A DNA stretch of 64,000 nt, taken from Mycoplasmatota bacterium (GTDB lineage Bacteria > Bacillota_I > Bacilli_A > Acholeplasmatales > Acholeplasmataceae). The translations under genes and the position numbers were made by a program. Positions 1 through 7,382 of the stretch are shown in pieces. The notes beneath the pieces are model-generated. The model was not told where the DNA came from. It saw only the letters and a program-made list of their open reading frames with translations, and did no database searches. Every line of letters begins with the position of its first letter. The stretch's first letter is position 1. The stretch lies in assembly GCA_024650045.1 (NCBI GenBank), contig JANKMU010000006.1, positions 20,183 through 84,182 on the forward strand, written 5' to 3'.

Positions 1-1361
1 CTTGAACGTACAACATTAACATGGAACCCATCAATATCTATTTTTTCAAGCATGTTTTTTAATGCTTCGATGGAACCTTGGACATCACCTTTAATAATAA
101 TATTAAGTTCTTTTCCAACGCTTTCTATTTGATCAAACATGGAATCAAGTGATGTTTTTTTAACAGCTTTTAGTTCGCCTTCTTTATGTCTCGATTGACG
201 CTCATCAGCGATCTGTCTGGTCACTTTTTCATCATCAAATGCCATGAAAATGTCACCAGCTTGAGGAACTTCGTTTAAACCTGTAACTTCAATAGGCTGT
301 GATGGAAGTGCTTCTTGATAACGCTTCTTTAAATCATCTTGCATCGTACGTACTTTACCGTATGTATTACCAATAACGATGAAGTCACCTACGCGAAGTG
401 TTCCAGTTTCAACAATTAGGGTTGCTACAGCTCCTCTTCCTTTATCTAAGCTAGCTTCAATAACTGTACCTTTAGCTAGACGTTTAGGATTTGCTTTAAA
501 TTCTTCTATTTCACTAATTAATTGTAATACATCTAATAATTGATCAATACCTTGATTTTTTAAAGCTGACACATTAACGAATGGTGTGTTGCCACCCCAT
601 GCTTCTGGTATTAATCCTTTTTCGGATAATTCATTCATAACACGTTCTGGATTTGCTGATGCTTTATCCATTTTGTTGACTGCAACAACGATTGGTACTT
701 TGGCTGCTTTCGCATGATCGAGTGCTTCAATAGTTTGTGGCATGACGCCATCATCTGCAGCAACGACTAAAATAACGATGTCTGTAACTTTCGCACCACG
801 AGCACGCATTTCTGTAAATGCGGCATGTCCTGGTGTGTCAATAAAAGTAATTGGATCCCCATTTTTTATAACTTGGTATGCACCAATATGTTGCGTAATT
901 CCACCTGCTTCACCTTCAACGACTCTTGATTTTCTAATGGCATCCAATAGTGTTGTTTTCCCATGATCAACGTGACCCATAACTGTAACAATCGGAGGTC
1001 TTTTAACCATATCTTTTGGATCATCAACAATTTGAAATTCATCATATCTAGTAACATCAGTAACAACTTCGTCTTTGACTTCATATCCTTCATCTAATGC
1101 GATGACTTCAATGGTGTCACGATCGATGATTTGATTAATACTAGCCATCAATCCTAATTGCATTAATTTTTTTACCATTGCAGCATTACTAAGGCCTAAA
1201 CCTTCAGCTACTTGGGCAACATTCATATCAGGTTTATATGTAAATATTTTTTCGCCAACATCTTTAACAACTTTCTTTGGTACATTTGGTTTTCTGTGTT
1301 CATGTCTTTGATTATTGTTTTGTTGTGGCTTTTTTTTGACAAACTTTTTGTTTGCAGGCAT
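1..1361 (-). CDS. infB: Translation initiation factor IF-2 (C-terminal part beyond the window edge)
   Basis: GTPase that delivers initiator fMet-tRNA to the 30S subunit and promotes subunit joining. The frame is open from an ATG at 1361 to base 1, so the 3' end of the gene lies outside the window. The start is set by AAGGAAG eight bases upstream. A short basic N-terminus (about 35 residues, KKFVKKK) precedes an IF2_N-like segment. The G1 motif GHVDHGKTT lies near residues 129-137, followed by DTPGH (G3) and NKMDK (G4). The N-terminal extension is much shorter than in Bacillus or E. coli, as is common in reduced Firmicutes and Mollicutes. It lies 4 bases after ylxQ in the rimP-nusA-rnpM-ylxQ-infB cluster and is probably co-transcribed. 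Confidence 0.96.
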   Translation of the reverse strand, partial: MPANKKFVKKKPQQNNNQRHEHRKPNVPKKVVKDVGEKIFTYKPDMNVAQVAEGLGLSNAAMVKKLMQLGLMASINQIIDRDTIEVIALDEGYEVKDEVVTDVTRYDEFQIVDDPKDMVKRPPIVTVMGHVDHGKTTLLDAIRKSRVVEGEAGGITQHIGAYQVIKNGDPITFIDTPGHAAFTEMRARGAKVTDIVILVVAADDGVMPQTIEALDHAKAAKVPIVVAVNKMDKASANPERVMNELSEKGLIPEAWGGNTPFVNVSALKNQGIDQLLDVLQLISEIEEFKANPKRLAKGTVIEASLDKGRGAVATLIVETGTLRVGDFIVIGNTYGKVRTMQDDLKKRYQEALPSQPIEVTGLNEVPQAGDIFMAFDDEKVTRQIADERQSRHKEGELKAVKKTSLDSMFDQIESVGKELNIIIKGDVQGSIEALKNMLEKIDIDGFHVNVVRS

Positions 1362-1365
1362 ACAA

Positions 1366-1656
1366 TCACTTCCTTCTTTGATTCATCAGTAATTGACTAA
1401 ACCCCCTGTCGGTTATACCAATAACTTTGATGTTTTGTTTTCCTATTGCATTAGATAGATCTATAGATGCGAATTCTTCAATGACTTCAACTTGATAAGT
1501 TTTTGCTTTATCATAAACTTGTTTTTTAGTTGGGTCAGAAGCATCCGTTGCTAAAAAGATGAGAAATACTTTTTTGTTGCGTAGTTCAGAAATGGTGATG
1601 TCAGTTCCGACTGTCACTTTTCTAGCACGATACGCAAGTCCGATGTTGTTAATCAT
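1366..1656 (-). CDS. ylxQ: L7Ae-family ribosome-associated protein YlxQ
   Basis: A 96-residue protein resembling the L7Ae/L30e/YlxQ RNA-binding family, whose members bind kink-turn RNAs. The pattern is an N-terminal GLAYRARKVTVG-type segment, a central hydrophobic strand (KVFLIFLATDAS) and a C-terminal VIGITDRGFSQLL. The size matches YlxQ. It overlaps the end of rnpM by 8 bases and sits directly before infB, the standard Firmicutes position. The exact cellular role of YlxQ is poorly defined even in Bacillus, so identification rests on family resemblance plus synteny. Confidence 0.88.
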   Translation of the reverse strand: MINNIGLAYRARKVTVGTDITISELRNKKVFLIFLATDASDPTKKQVYDKAKTYQVEVIEEFASIDLSNAIGKQNIKVIGITDRGFSQLLMNQRRK

Positions 1657-1915
1657 TTGCGATTTTTAACAATTCTTCATAGATTTCATCTGGTACAGCA
1701 ACTTCGAGTTTTCGATCTAATGCTTTATTTTTTTTTGCTAACATAATAACTTCCTTACTTAGTTTCAAGTATGCACCTCGACCTGGAGCTTTTCCTTTTA
1801 AATCGATAGATACAACACCTTCTTTGGTTGCAGCGATGCGCACTAAAGATTGCTTAGGAAGCACTTCTTTTGTGACAACACATGTTCTAAGTGGAGTTTT
1901 TTTGACTTTTGCCAT
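1649..1915 (-). CDS. rnpM: YlxR/DUF448 protein, RNase P modulator
   Basis: An 88-residue DUF448 protein. It begins with KKTPLRTCVVTKE, and the family-defining motif GRGAYL lies near residue 46, followed by a basic C-terminal helix. In Bacillus subtilis YlxR (RnpM) binds RNase P RNA and modulates its activity; that function is taken from the family. The gene lies between nusA and ylxQ, with a purine-rich ribosome binding site (AAGAGGTGATTCA) before ATG 1915. Confidence 0.92.
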   Translation of the reverse strand: MAKVKKTPLRTCVVTKEVLPKQSLVRIAATKEGVVSIDLKGKAPGRGAYLKLSKEVIMLAKKNKALDRKLEVAVPDEIYEELLKIAND

Positions 1916-1937
1916 TGAATCACCTCTTATTGATTAA

Positions 1938-3008
1938 TTAATATAAGATGCCTTCGCCTTGTGCCATGGTTTCTGACTTGATATCAATACTCCATCCACA
2001 TGCTTGAACAGCAAGTTTTACATTTTGTCCAAGTTTACCGATGGCTAAAGATAATTGATTATCAGGTACAATTGCAAGTGCATTTTTATCTTTAGGATTA
2101 ACTCTTGTAACTGCTATAACTTCTGCAGGTTGTAATGCATTTGCGATTAATTCTTTTTCGTTGTCACTCCAACGGAATAAATCAATTTTTTCATCACTTA
2201 ACGATTTCACGATTTCACGAATACGTGATCCACCTTCACCAACGCATGCTCCAATTGGATCAACTTTAGGATCATTTGATTTAACACCAATTTTAGAACG
2301 GTCACCTGGATCACGAGAAATACCCATGATTTCAATAACACCGTCTTTAATTTCTGGAATAAAGCTTTCAAGTAGTCTAATAATTAATGATGGATGTGAA
2401 CGAGAGACAAATACTTTTGGCCATTTGGTCTTCATTTCAACATCAGATACATAAACTCTCACATAATCTCCTACATGGAAATTATCTTTAGGTAATGCTT
2501 CTTTCTTAGGTAGTAAAGTTGTTAAGTCTTTACCAATATCTAAGCGATAATGATCATCAGCAATATCAATAACTCTTGCTGAAATCATTTCATGCTCAAA
2601 TGCTTTGAAATGTTTGTATAGGTTTTCTTTTTGCATACTGATTAAAGTTTCATTTAATCTGCTCTTGAAATCACGAACAGCAAAATGTCCAAAATCTTTT
2701 GGATCAATTTTTTGTTCTAGAATATCTCCTACTTTTATGCGTGAGTTGACCTGTTTCGCTTCACCTAAAAGCATTTGTGTATAGTTTTTATCAGCATCAA
2801 TGCTGTATTCTTCAACAACTAGATGTTGTTTATAAACTAAAATTTCGCTTTTCTCTTCTTTTATCTCCACACGACAAGAACGAACGTCATGTGCTTTTTT
2901 GCAACCAGCAATCATCCCTTGAACGAATGCTTCAAGCACTTGATCATGTGTTAGTTCTTTTTCTTCAGCAACTGCTTCAATGTTTTTAAAAAATTCTTTA
3001 CTTATCAT
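1938..3008 (-). CDS. nusA: Transcription termination/antitermination factor NusA
   Basis: RNA-polymerase-binding elongation factor that promotes pausing, termination and antitermination. The ATG at 3008 is chosen over an upstream in-frame codon at 3059 because AGGAGG lies eight bases before it and homologues begin MISKEFF-like. This gives 356 residues: N-terminal RNAP-binding domain (about 1-125), S1 domain (about 130-200) and two KH domains containing GACVGEGGSRI and the GQNVKLA-type loop. There are no C-terminal acidic repeats, as is usual for Gram-positive NusA. It is second in the rimP-nusA operon, 10 bases after the rimP stop. Confidence 0.96.
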   Translation of the reverse strand: MISKEFFKNIEAVAEEKELTHDQVLEAFVQGMIAGCKKAHDVRSCRVEIKEEKSEILVYKQHLVVEEYSIDADKNYTQMLLGEAKQVNSRIKVGDILEQKIDPKDFGHFAVRDFKSRLNETLISMQKENLYKHFKAFEHEMISARVIDIADDHYRLDIGKDLTTLLPKKEALPKDNFHVGDYVRVYVSDVEMKTKWPKVFVSRSHPSLIIRLLESFIPEIKDGVIEIMGISRDPGDRSKIGVKSNDPKVDPIGACVGEGGSRIREIVKSLSDEKIDLFRWSDNEKELIANALQPAEVIAVTRVNPKDKNALAIVPDNQLSLAIGKLGQNVKLAVQACGWSIDIKSETMAQGEGILY

Positions 3009-3018
3009 GTGTATCCTC

Positions 3019-3459
3019 CTAAAACTTGACAGCGGTGCGCATTTTTCTTGCGTCGTCAAATTTGATTTCTATTTTTCTAAACTGACCTTTTTGGTTAATC
3101 TCTAACAATATTATATCATCATCAAATGATATCAGTGTACCATTACCTTTATATTTAGGTGATTCCAAATAGATATACTTTGAAACAACTTTTTTGAGTT
3201 CCTCTTTTGTTTTTAAAGGACGCTCAGCACCTAATGATGAAAGTTCTAAGAAATATGCTGGATCTAGGTCATCATCTGTTAATGTTTCAACATAAGCTAA
3301 ATGAATTTTTTCAAGCTCATTGATATCCATAGTTTCAGCATCTAATAGGATTTCAACTATCTTTTCACCAAACTCTCTTTTGGTACGTATGCTGTAGATG
3401 GTTAGACTATGTTTTTCAATAATCGGTATTAACTTTTCTTTTAATTTTTCTAGATTCAT
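3019..3459 (-). CDS. rimP: Ribosome maturation factor RimP
   Basis: Factor for 30S subunit assembly. The ATG at 3459, preceded by GAGG and giving 146 residues (MNLEKLKEKLIPIIEKHSL), is preferred over the in-frame ATG at 3492, which adds eleven atypical residues. The N-terminal half has the RimP alpha/beta domain and the conserved acidic stretch DDDLDPAYFLELSSLGAERPL. The C-terminal half is the small beta-barrel domain. It is the first gene of the nusA-infB operon. Confidence 0.93.
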   Translation of the reverse strand: MNLEKLKEKLIPIIEKHSLTIYSIRTKREFGEKIVEILLDAETMDINELEKIHLAYVETLTDDDLDPAYFLELSSLGAERPLKTKEELKKVVSKYIYLESPKYKGNGTLISFDDDIILLEINQKGQFRKIEIKFDDARKMRTAVKF

Positions 3460-3601
3460 GTTGACCTCAATAAAATGAGTGGAAATCATCATCCCACTCT
3501 GTTTAGACTTATATTCTAATGTATTATATCATTATTTATCATTTATTTCAATTTATTTAAGTGCTTTTTTTATCTAAATCGAAGTAGATTAACATATTTA
3601 T

Positions 3602-3618
3602 TGCGAATGATTTGCAAA
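3602..3618. promoter_or_regulatory. Zur/Fur-type operator, copy 1
   Basis: TGCGAATGATTTGCAAA contains an imperfect 7-1-7 inverted repeat (TGCnAAT-n-ATTnGCA), the architecture of Fur-superfamily operators. It overlaps the -35 of the znuA promoter, an arrangement suited to repression. The regulator is probably the Fur-family gene at 6125-6496. Confidence 0.75.
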
Positions 3619-3639
3619 TAGGAAATAATATGCTATACT
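3612..3639 (+). promoter_or_regulatory. Promoter of the zinc uptake operon
   Basis: -35 TTGCAA (3612-3617), 16-base spacer and -10 TATACT (3634-3639). The two Zur-type boxes cover the -35 and the region just downstream of the expected transcription start, so a bound repressor would block both polymerase binding and escape. Confidence 0.65.
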
Positions 3640-3644
3640 TTAAA

Positions 3645-3661
3645 TGCGAATGATTTGCAAA
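3645..3661. promoter_or_regulatory. Zur/Fur-type operator, copy 2
   Basis: Exact second copy of TGCGAATGATTTGCAAA, 43 bases (about four helical turns) after copy 1, so both sites lie on the same DNA face. It ends at the znuA Shine-Dalgarno (AAGGAG at 3661-3666). Confidence 0.75.
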
Positions 3662-3675
3662 AGGAGAATATGTAT

Positions 3676-4650
3676 ATGAAAAAATTTGCATCTATTATTA
3701 TTTTATTATTTGTTTTAATTTTTGTTTCTGCTTGTACGGATGATAAGCGTGCTGATATTGTGACAACAATGTTTCCACAATACGATTTTGCTAAACACAT
3801 TGTACAAGATAAAATGACAGTTAGTATTTTAATTCCACCTGGGGCTGAAATTCATGATTATGAGGCGACGAGTAAAGATATGGTTGCGATTAATGAATCT
3901 AAACTATTTATTTTTACAAGTTTTGAAATTGATACATGGATAAAAGATATTAGCTCGTTTGGTGGCGAACATACGGTTATATTAAACTTATCTGAATCCT
4001 ACACACTAGCTGATGATGAACATGAAGATGACGACGATCATCTAAACTATCAAGACATAACGACATTAGAGACACATGATCACGACCATGAAGAGGATAT
4101 CCATTTTTGGACAGATCCAACGACAGCGATTCAATTAATCGAAGCTATATTAGAAAAGATATTATTGATTGACCCTGATAACGCTAGTTTTTATGAAGCA
4201 AATGCTCATGATTACATTCATGAATTAGAGGAGTTGCACCATGAGATTGATGAATTCTTTGAGCAAGAACAATATCATGATGTAGATATCTTCTTTGCTG
4301 GACATAATGCTATGGAATCTTTTGCTGACAGATATCATATTCACATTAACTCTTTATTTCCTGATTTTAAACCAGATGCTCAATTAACAAGTGCTGATCG
4401 TATCCAATTTGTCAATGAAGTAAAAGCAACAGGTTCAGAGTATTTATTTATAGAAGAGCTTGTTGAACCAAGAGCAGCAAAAGCCATTCAAGAAGAGTTG
4501 GCAAAAGAAAACTATACATTAATTCTATTAGAGTTACATGGTTACCATAATGTATCAAAAACTGATATGGAGGATGGAGTTACCTATTTGGAATTACTTT
4601 CAAGAAATTTTGAAAACTTGAAAATCGCGTTAGGTGCCCCAACAGAGTAA
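3676..4650 (+). CDS. znuA: Zinc ABC transporter substrate-binding lipoprotein
   Basis: Cluster A-I (TroA/ZnuA) metal-binding lipoprotein that captures Zn2+ outside the cell. The ATG at 3676 lies nine bases after AAGGAG and gives a short charged n-region, a hydrophobic core and the lipobox VSAC with Cys20. Mature-protein motifs include GAEIHDYEAT, a His/Asp/Glu-rich loop (HEDDDDH... THDHDHEEDIH) typical of zinc rather than manganese binders, DIHFWTDP, and FFAGHNAMESFADRY. About 324 residues. The stop is followed after 2 bases by znuC. Metal specificity is inferred from the His-rich loop, the linked Fur-type regulator and the operator pair. Confidence 0.9.
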   Translation: MKKFASIIILLFVLIFVSACTDDKRADIVTTMFPQYDFAKHIVQDKMTVSILIPPGAEIHDYEATSKDMVAINESKLFIFTSFEIDTWIKDISSFGGEHTVILNLSESYTLADDEHEDDDDHLNYQDITTLETHDHDHEEDIHFWTDPTTAIQLIEAILEKILLIDPDNASFYEANAHDYIHELEELHHEIDEFFEQEQYHDVDIFFAGHNAMESFADRYHIHINSLFPDFKPDAQLTSADRIQFVNEVKATGSEYLFIEELVEPRAAKAIQEELAKENYTLILLELHGYHNVSKTDMEDGVTYLELLSRNFENLKIALGAPTE

Positions 4651-4652
4651 AG

Positions 4653-5321
4653 ATGATTAAATATCAAGATGTTGCAGTATCCTTTGGAAAATTTAATGCA
4701 CTACATGATATTAATTTTGAAATCAAACCTGGTCAGTTTTTACATATAATCGGTCCTAATGGTTCCGGAAAAACAACTTTAGTTAAACTTTTGGTTGGCT
4801 TACTTAAACCAACAGAAGGTGACATTTATTTAAAAGATGTAACGATGGGATACTTGCCACAAAAATTAAACACGAAAACTAATTTACCAATGACAGTTAA
4901 AGAAGTTATCTATAGTGGTTTCAAGAAACAAAAGTTAATGCTTACTTCATCTGATTGCGAACTCATTAAGTTCTGGTTAGAAAAAATGGAGATTCCTCAA
5001 CTTTTTAATGAAAGTATGATGCATCTTTCTGGTGGACAGCAACAACGTGTCTTTTTAATTAGAGCACTCATTGCTGAACCTGAATTACTCATCCTTGATG
5101 AACCTACTTCTGCTTTAGACCCATCATTTAGAGAAAAGTTTTATCACTTATTATATGAACTTCAACAAAAGAAAAACATGACGATTATCCATGTCACACA
5201 TGACTTAACCGATGCAGTTAAAGATGATTGTTTAACGATGTATGTTGATCAAACAATAAAATTCTTTGGAACTTATAGAGATTATCATGAATTTGAGCAT
5301 AGGGGGCATTCACATGATTGA
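4653..5321 (+). CDS. znuC: Zinc ABC transporter ATP-binding protein
   Basis: Cytoplasmic ATPase driving the ZnuABC importer. It shows Walker A GPNGSGKTT near residues 34-42, a Q-loop (MGYLPQKLN), signature LSGGQQQR, Walker B LLILDEPTSALD and the H-loop in HVTHDL. The length of 222 residues is typical. It is translationally coupled: ATG follows the znuA stop by 2 bases, and its own end overlaps the znuB start by 8 bases. The C-terminal HRGHSHD is His-rich, as in several zinc ATPase partners. Confidence 0.93.
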   Translation: MIKYQDVAVSFGKFNALHDINFEIKPGQFLHIIGPNGSGKTTLVKLLVGLLKPTEGDIYLKDVTMGYLPQKLNTKTNLPMTVKEVIYSGFKKQKLMLTSSDCELIKFWLEKMEIPQLFNESMMHLSGGQQQRVFLIRALIAEPELLILDEPTSALDPSFREKFYHLLYELQQKKNMTIIHVTHDLTDAVKDDCLTMYVDQTIKFFGTYRDYHEFEHRGHSHD

Positions 5322-6120
5322 ACTATTGCAATATGAATTCATTCAAAATGCAATTATTATCGGTTTAGCGCTTGCTTTATCTGCTGCTTTATTAAGCCCA
5401 TATTTGGTCTTAAATCAACAAGCAATGATTGCTGATGGTCTAGCTCATGTAAGTTTTGCTGGTCTTATTTTAGGGATATTATTATCTGGTGAGCCATTAA
5501 TTATAGCAATACCATTTGTTATGCTTGCATCACTCATGATTAAATATTTATCAACTACAAAAACGATTAATGGTGATGCAGCGATTGGATTAGTTTCTGC
5601 AGTAGCTTTTGCAATTGGTTTGATTTTAGTTAAAAAAGGTCGAGGGTTTAATATATCCATTGAAAGCATGCTTGTCGGTAATATCTTTACAGCAACTTCT
5701 ATTGATATGATTTTATCAATTGTAGTTACATTATTAATCGTTACATTCATTTTAATATTTTATAGAAAGCTTTTCTTAATGACTTATGATCAAGATTATG
5801 CTAAATTCTCAAAAATCAATGTTCAACTCTTAGGCTATTTGTTAGCTGGACTTACTGCATTTTTTATCGTCGTAGGTGTTAGAACCATTGGAACACTATT
5901 AATTTCTGCACTTGTTATCTTTCCATCGGTGATTGCTAGTCAATTAACAAAAAGTTTTAAAAACACGATTTTACTAGGCATTCTATCATCACTAGTTATT
6001 ATTATATTTGGTATCTTTATTGCACATCCACTAGAGATACCAGTAGGATCTACGATCGTTGTTTTATATGCTATACTACTTTTAGGATTATTAGTATTAA
6101 AACCTTTATTTAGGAGATGA
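5314..6120 (+). CDS. znuB: Zinc ABC transporter permease
   Basis: ABC-3 family membrane permease with about eight hydrophobic segments. The ATG at 5314 (MIELLQYEFIQNA) is preferred over 5266 because AGGGGG sits eight bases before it and the upstream start would lie deep inside znuC. Family hallmarks are ALSAALLSPYLVLNQQAMIADGL near the N-terminus and the RTIGTLLISALVIFP segment. 268 residues. It ends with TGA four bases before the regulator gene. Confidence 0.93.
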   Translation: MIELLQYEFIQNAIIIGLALALSAALLSPYLVLNQQAMIADGLAHVSFAGLILGILLSGEPLIIAIPFVMLASLMIKYLSTTKTINGDAAIGLVSAVAFAIGLILVKKGRGFNISIESMLVGNIFTATSIDMILSIVVTLLIVTFILIFYRKLFLMTYDQDYAKFSKINVQLLGYLLAGLTAFFIVVGVRTIGTLLISALVIFPSVIASQLTKSFKNTILLGILSSLVIIIFGIFIAHPLEIPVGSTIVVLYAILLLGLLVLKPLFRR

Positions 6121-6124
6121 TACC

Positions 6125-6496
6125 ATGAGAATGACGAAACAAAGAAAATCTATATTAAAACTATTAAGTCAATCAAATCAGCCAAAAAGTGCTGAAATGA
6201 TTTTATTAGAACTTCCTGATGACACGATGAATTTATCAACTGTCTATCGGACTTTGGATACTTTTTTTGCACAAGGTCTTATATCTAAAAGTACGATGAA
6301 AAATACAGCTTACTATTATATCAACAAAAAAGATCACCATCATTATATGATCTGTTTAGGATGTCAAAAAATGTATGAAATAGACTGTCATCTAGATCAT
6401 ATTGCTGAACATGTAGCTAAAGATCATCATTTTAAGATTACACATCATGATATGACAGTTTATGGATATTGTGAAACCTGTCAAAACAATATGTAA
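6125..6496 (+). CDS. zur: Fur-family transcriptional regulator, probably Zur
   Basis: 123-residue metal-responsive repressor. The N-terminal winged helix begins MRMTKQRKSILKLL and includes the LSTVYRTLDTF recognition region. The C-terminal half carries a His-rich metal/dimer region (KKDHHHYMICLGC) and two CxxC pairs (CLGC, CETC) that form the structural zinc site. Being last in the zinc operon it probably controls its own transcription through the 3602 and 3645 boxes. A similar box precedes sodA, so its regulon may extend beyond zinc. Zur is favoured over Fur, PerR or Mur from context only. Confidence 0.82.
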   Translation: MRMTKQRKSILKLLSQSNQPKSAEMILLELPDDTMNLSTVYRTLDTFFAQGLISKSTMKNTAYYYINKKDHHHYMICLGCQKMYEIDCHLDHIAEHVAKDHHFKITHHDMTVYGYCETCQNNM

Positions 6497-6503
6497 AAAA
6501 GAT

Positions 6504-6532
6504 AAGGAGCTGAAATTTCAGCTCCTTTTTTT
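6504..6532. terminator. Rho-independent terminator of the znu-zur operon
   Basis: A perfect 24-base palindrome (6504-6527, arms AAGGAGCTGAAA / TTTCAGCTCCTT) is followed by a T run. A-rich sequence on the other side means it may also serve the convergent aldo/keto reductase gene. Confidence 0.9.
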
Positions 6533-6538
6533 ATCTTA

Positions 6539-7369
6539 TTATTCCCATTTTCTCGGATCATCTTGAATCTTATCTAATTCTTTCATATCCTTTTCATTAA
6601 TTTCAAAGTCAAGTTTAGAGTTTTCGATTATGCGTGATTCATGTGTTGACTTAGGTAGTGGTGCTGTCCCTTTTTGTATACAATATCTTAAGCAAATTTG
6701 TGCTGGTGTAACATCATATTTCTTCGCCATTTTTTGAATCTGATTATTTGATAATGCATGACCTATAGCAAGTGGTGAATAAGCTTCAATTAAGATATTT
6801 TTTTCTTTGCAGTAATCATCTGTTTCTTTTTGATTGTGTCCAATAAAGAAAGCGATTTGATTCGCATGAGGAACAATTTCACAATTATTAATGATGTTAT
6901 CTAGTTCTTTAGGACCAAAATTAGATACACCTATCGCTTTAACTCTACCTTCTTTATATACCATTTCCATCGCCTTGAATGCTTCTACATTGCCAACACT
7001 ACAATCTTTGCCTATCTCGTTCCATGGCCATGGAGCATGGATTAAGTATAAATCTAGATAATCTAGTCCAAGCTCTTCCATCGTCTTATCAAATGCAGCA
7101 AGTGCTTCATCATAGTTTTTAATGTGTGATTGAAGTTTAGAAGTTACAAATATCTCTTCTCTTGGAATCTTTGAATCTCGTATTGCTTTTCCTACACTCG
7201 CTTCATTTTTGTATGCTGCAGCTGTATCAATATGTCTATATCCATTTTTTAATGCTAATGATACAGATTGATATGCAACATCTCCATCTGGAACTTGCCA
7301 TGTGCCAAATCCTAGTTTAGGGATTTTAACACCATTGCTTAATGTGTAAAAATCATTTAATACTTTCAT
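6539..7369 (-). CDS. Aldo/keto reductase
   Basis: NADPH-dependent oxidoreductase of the AKR superfamily, 276 residues, TIM barrel. Signatures are GFGTWQVP, RHIDTAAAYKNEASVGKAI (Asp and Tyr of the catalytic tetrad), TSKL (Lys), LIHAPWPW (His), and the cofactor-side VSNFGP and LPKSTHESRI loops. It resembles the 2,5-diketo-gluconate/glyoxal reductase group, but the physiological substrate cannot be read from sequence. AGGAGG lies eight bases before ATG 7369. It follows the trehalose-phosphate gene by 13 bases and is probably co-transcribed with it. Confidence 0.92.
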   Translation of the reverse strand: MKVLNDFYTLSNGVKIPKLGFGTWQVPDGDVAYQSVSLALKNGYRHIDTAAAYKNEASVGKAIRDSKIPREEIFVTSKLQSHIKNYDEALAAFDKTMEELGLDYLDLYLIHAPWPWNEIGKDCSVGNVEAFKAMEMVYKEGRVKAIGVSNFGPKELDNIINNCEIVPHANQIAFFIGHNQKETDDYCKEKNILIEAYSPLAIGHALSNNQIQKMAKKYDVTPAQICLRYCIQKGTAPLPKSTHESRIIENSKLDFEINEKDMKELDKIQDDPRKWE

Positions 7370-7382
7370 TTTTAAATTCCTC

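Noticed and set aside
866..1093. Open frame antisense or out of frame within infB
   Set aside because: Fully contained in infB in another frame, with low-complexity Leu/Met-rich translation and no ribosome binding site.
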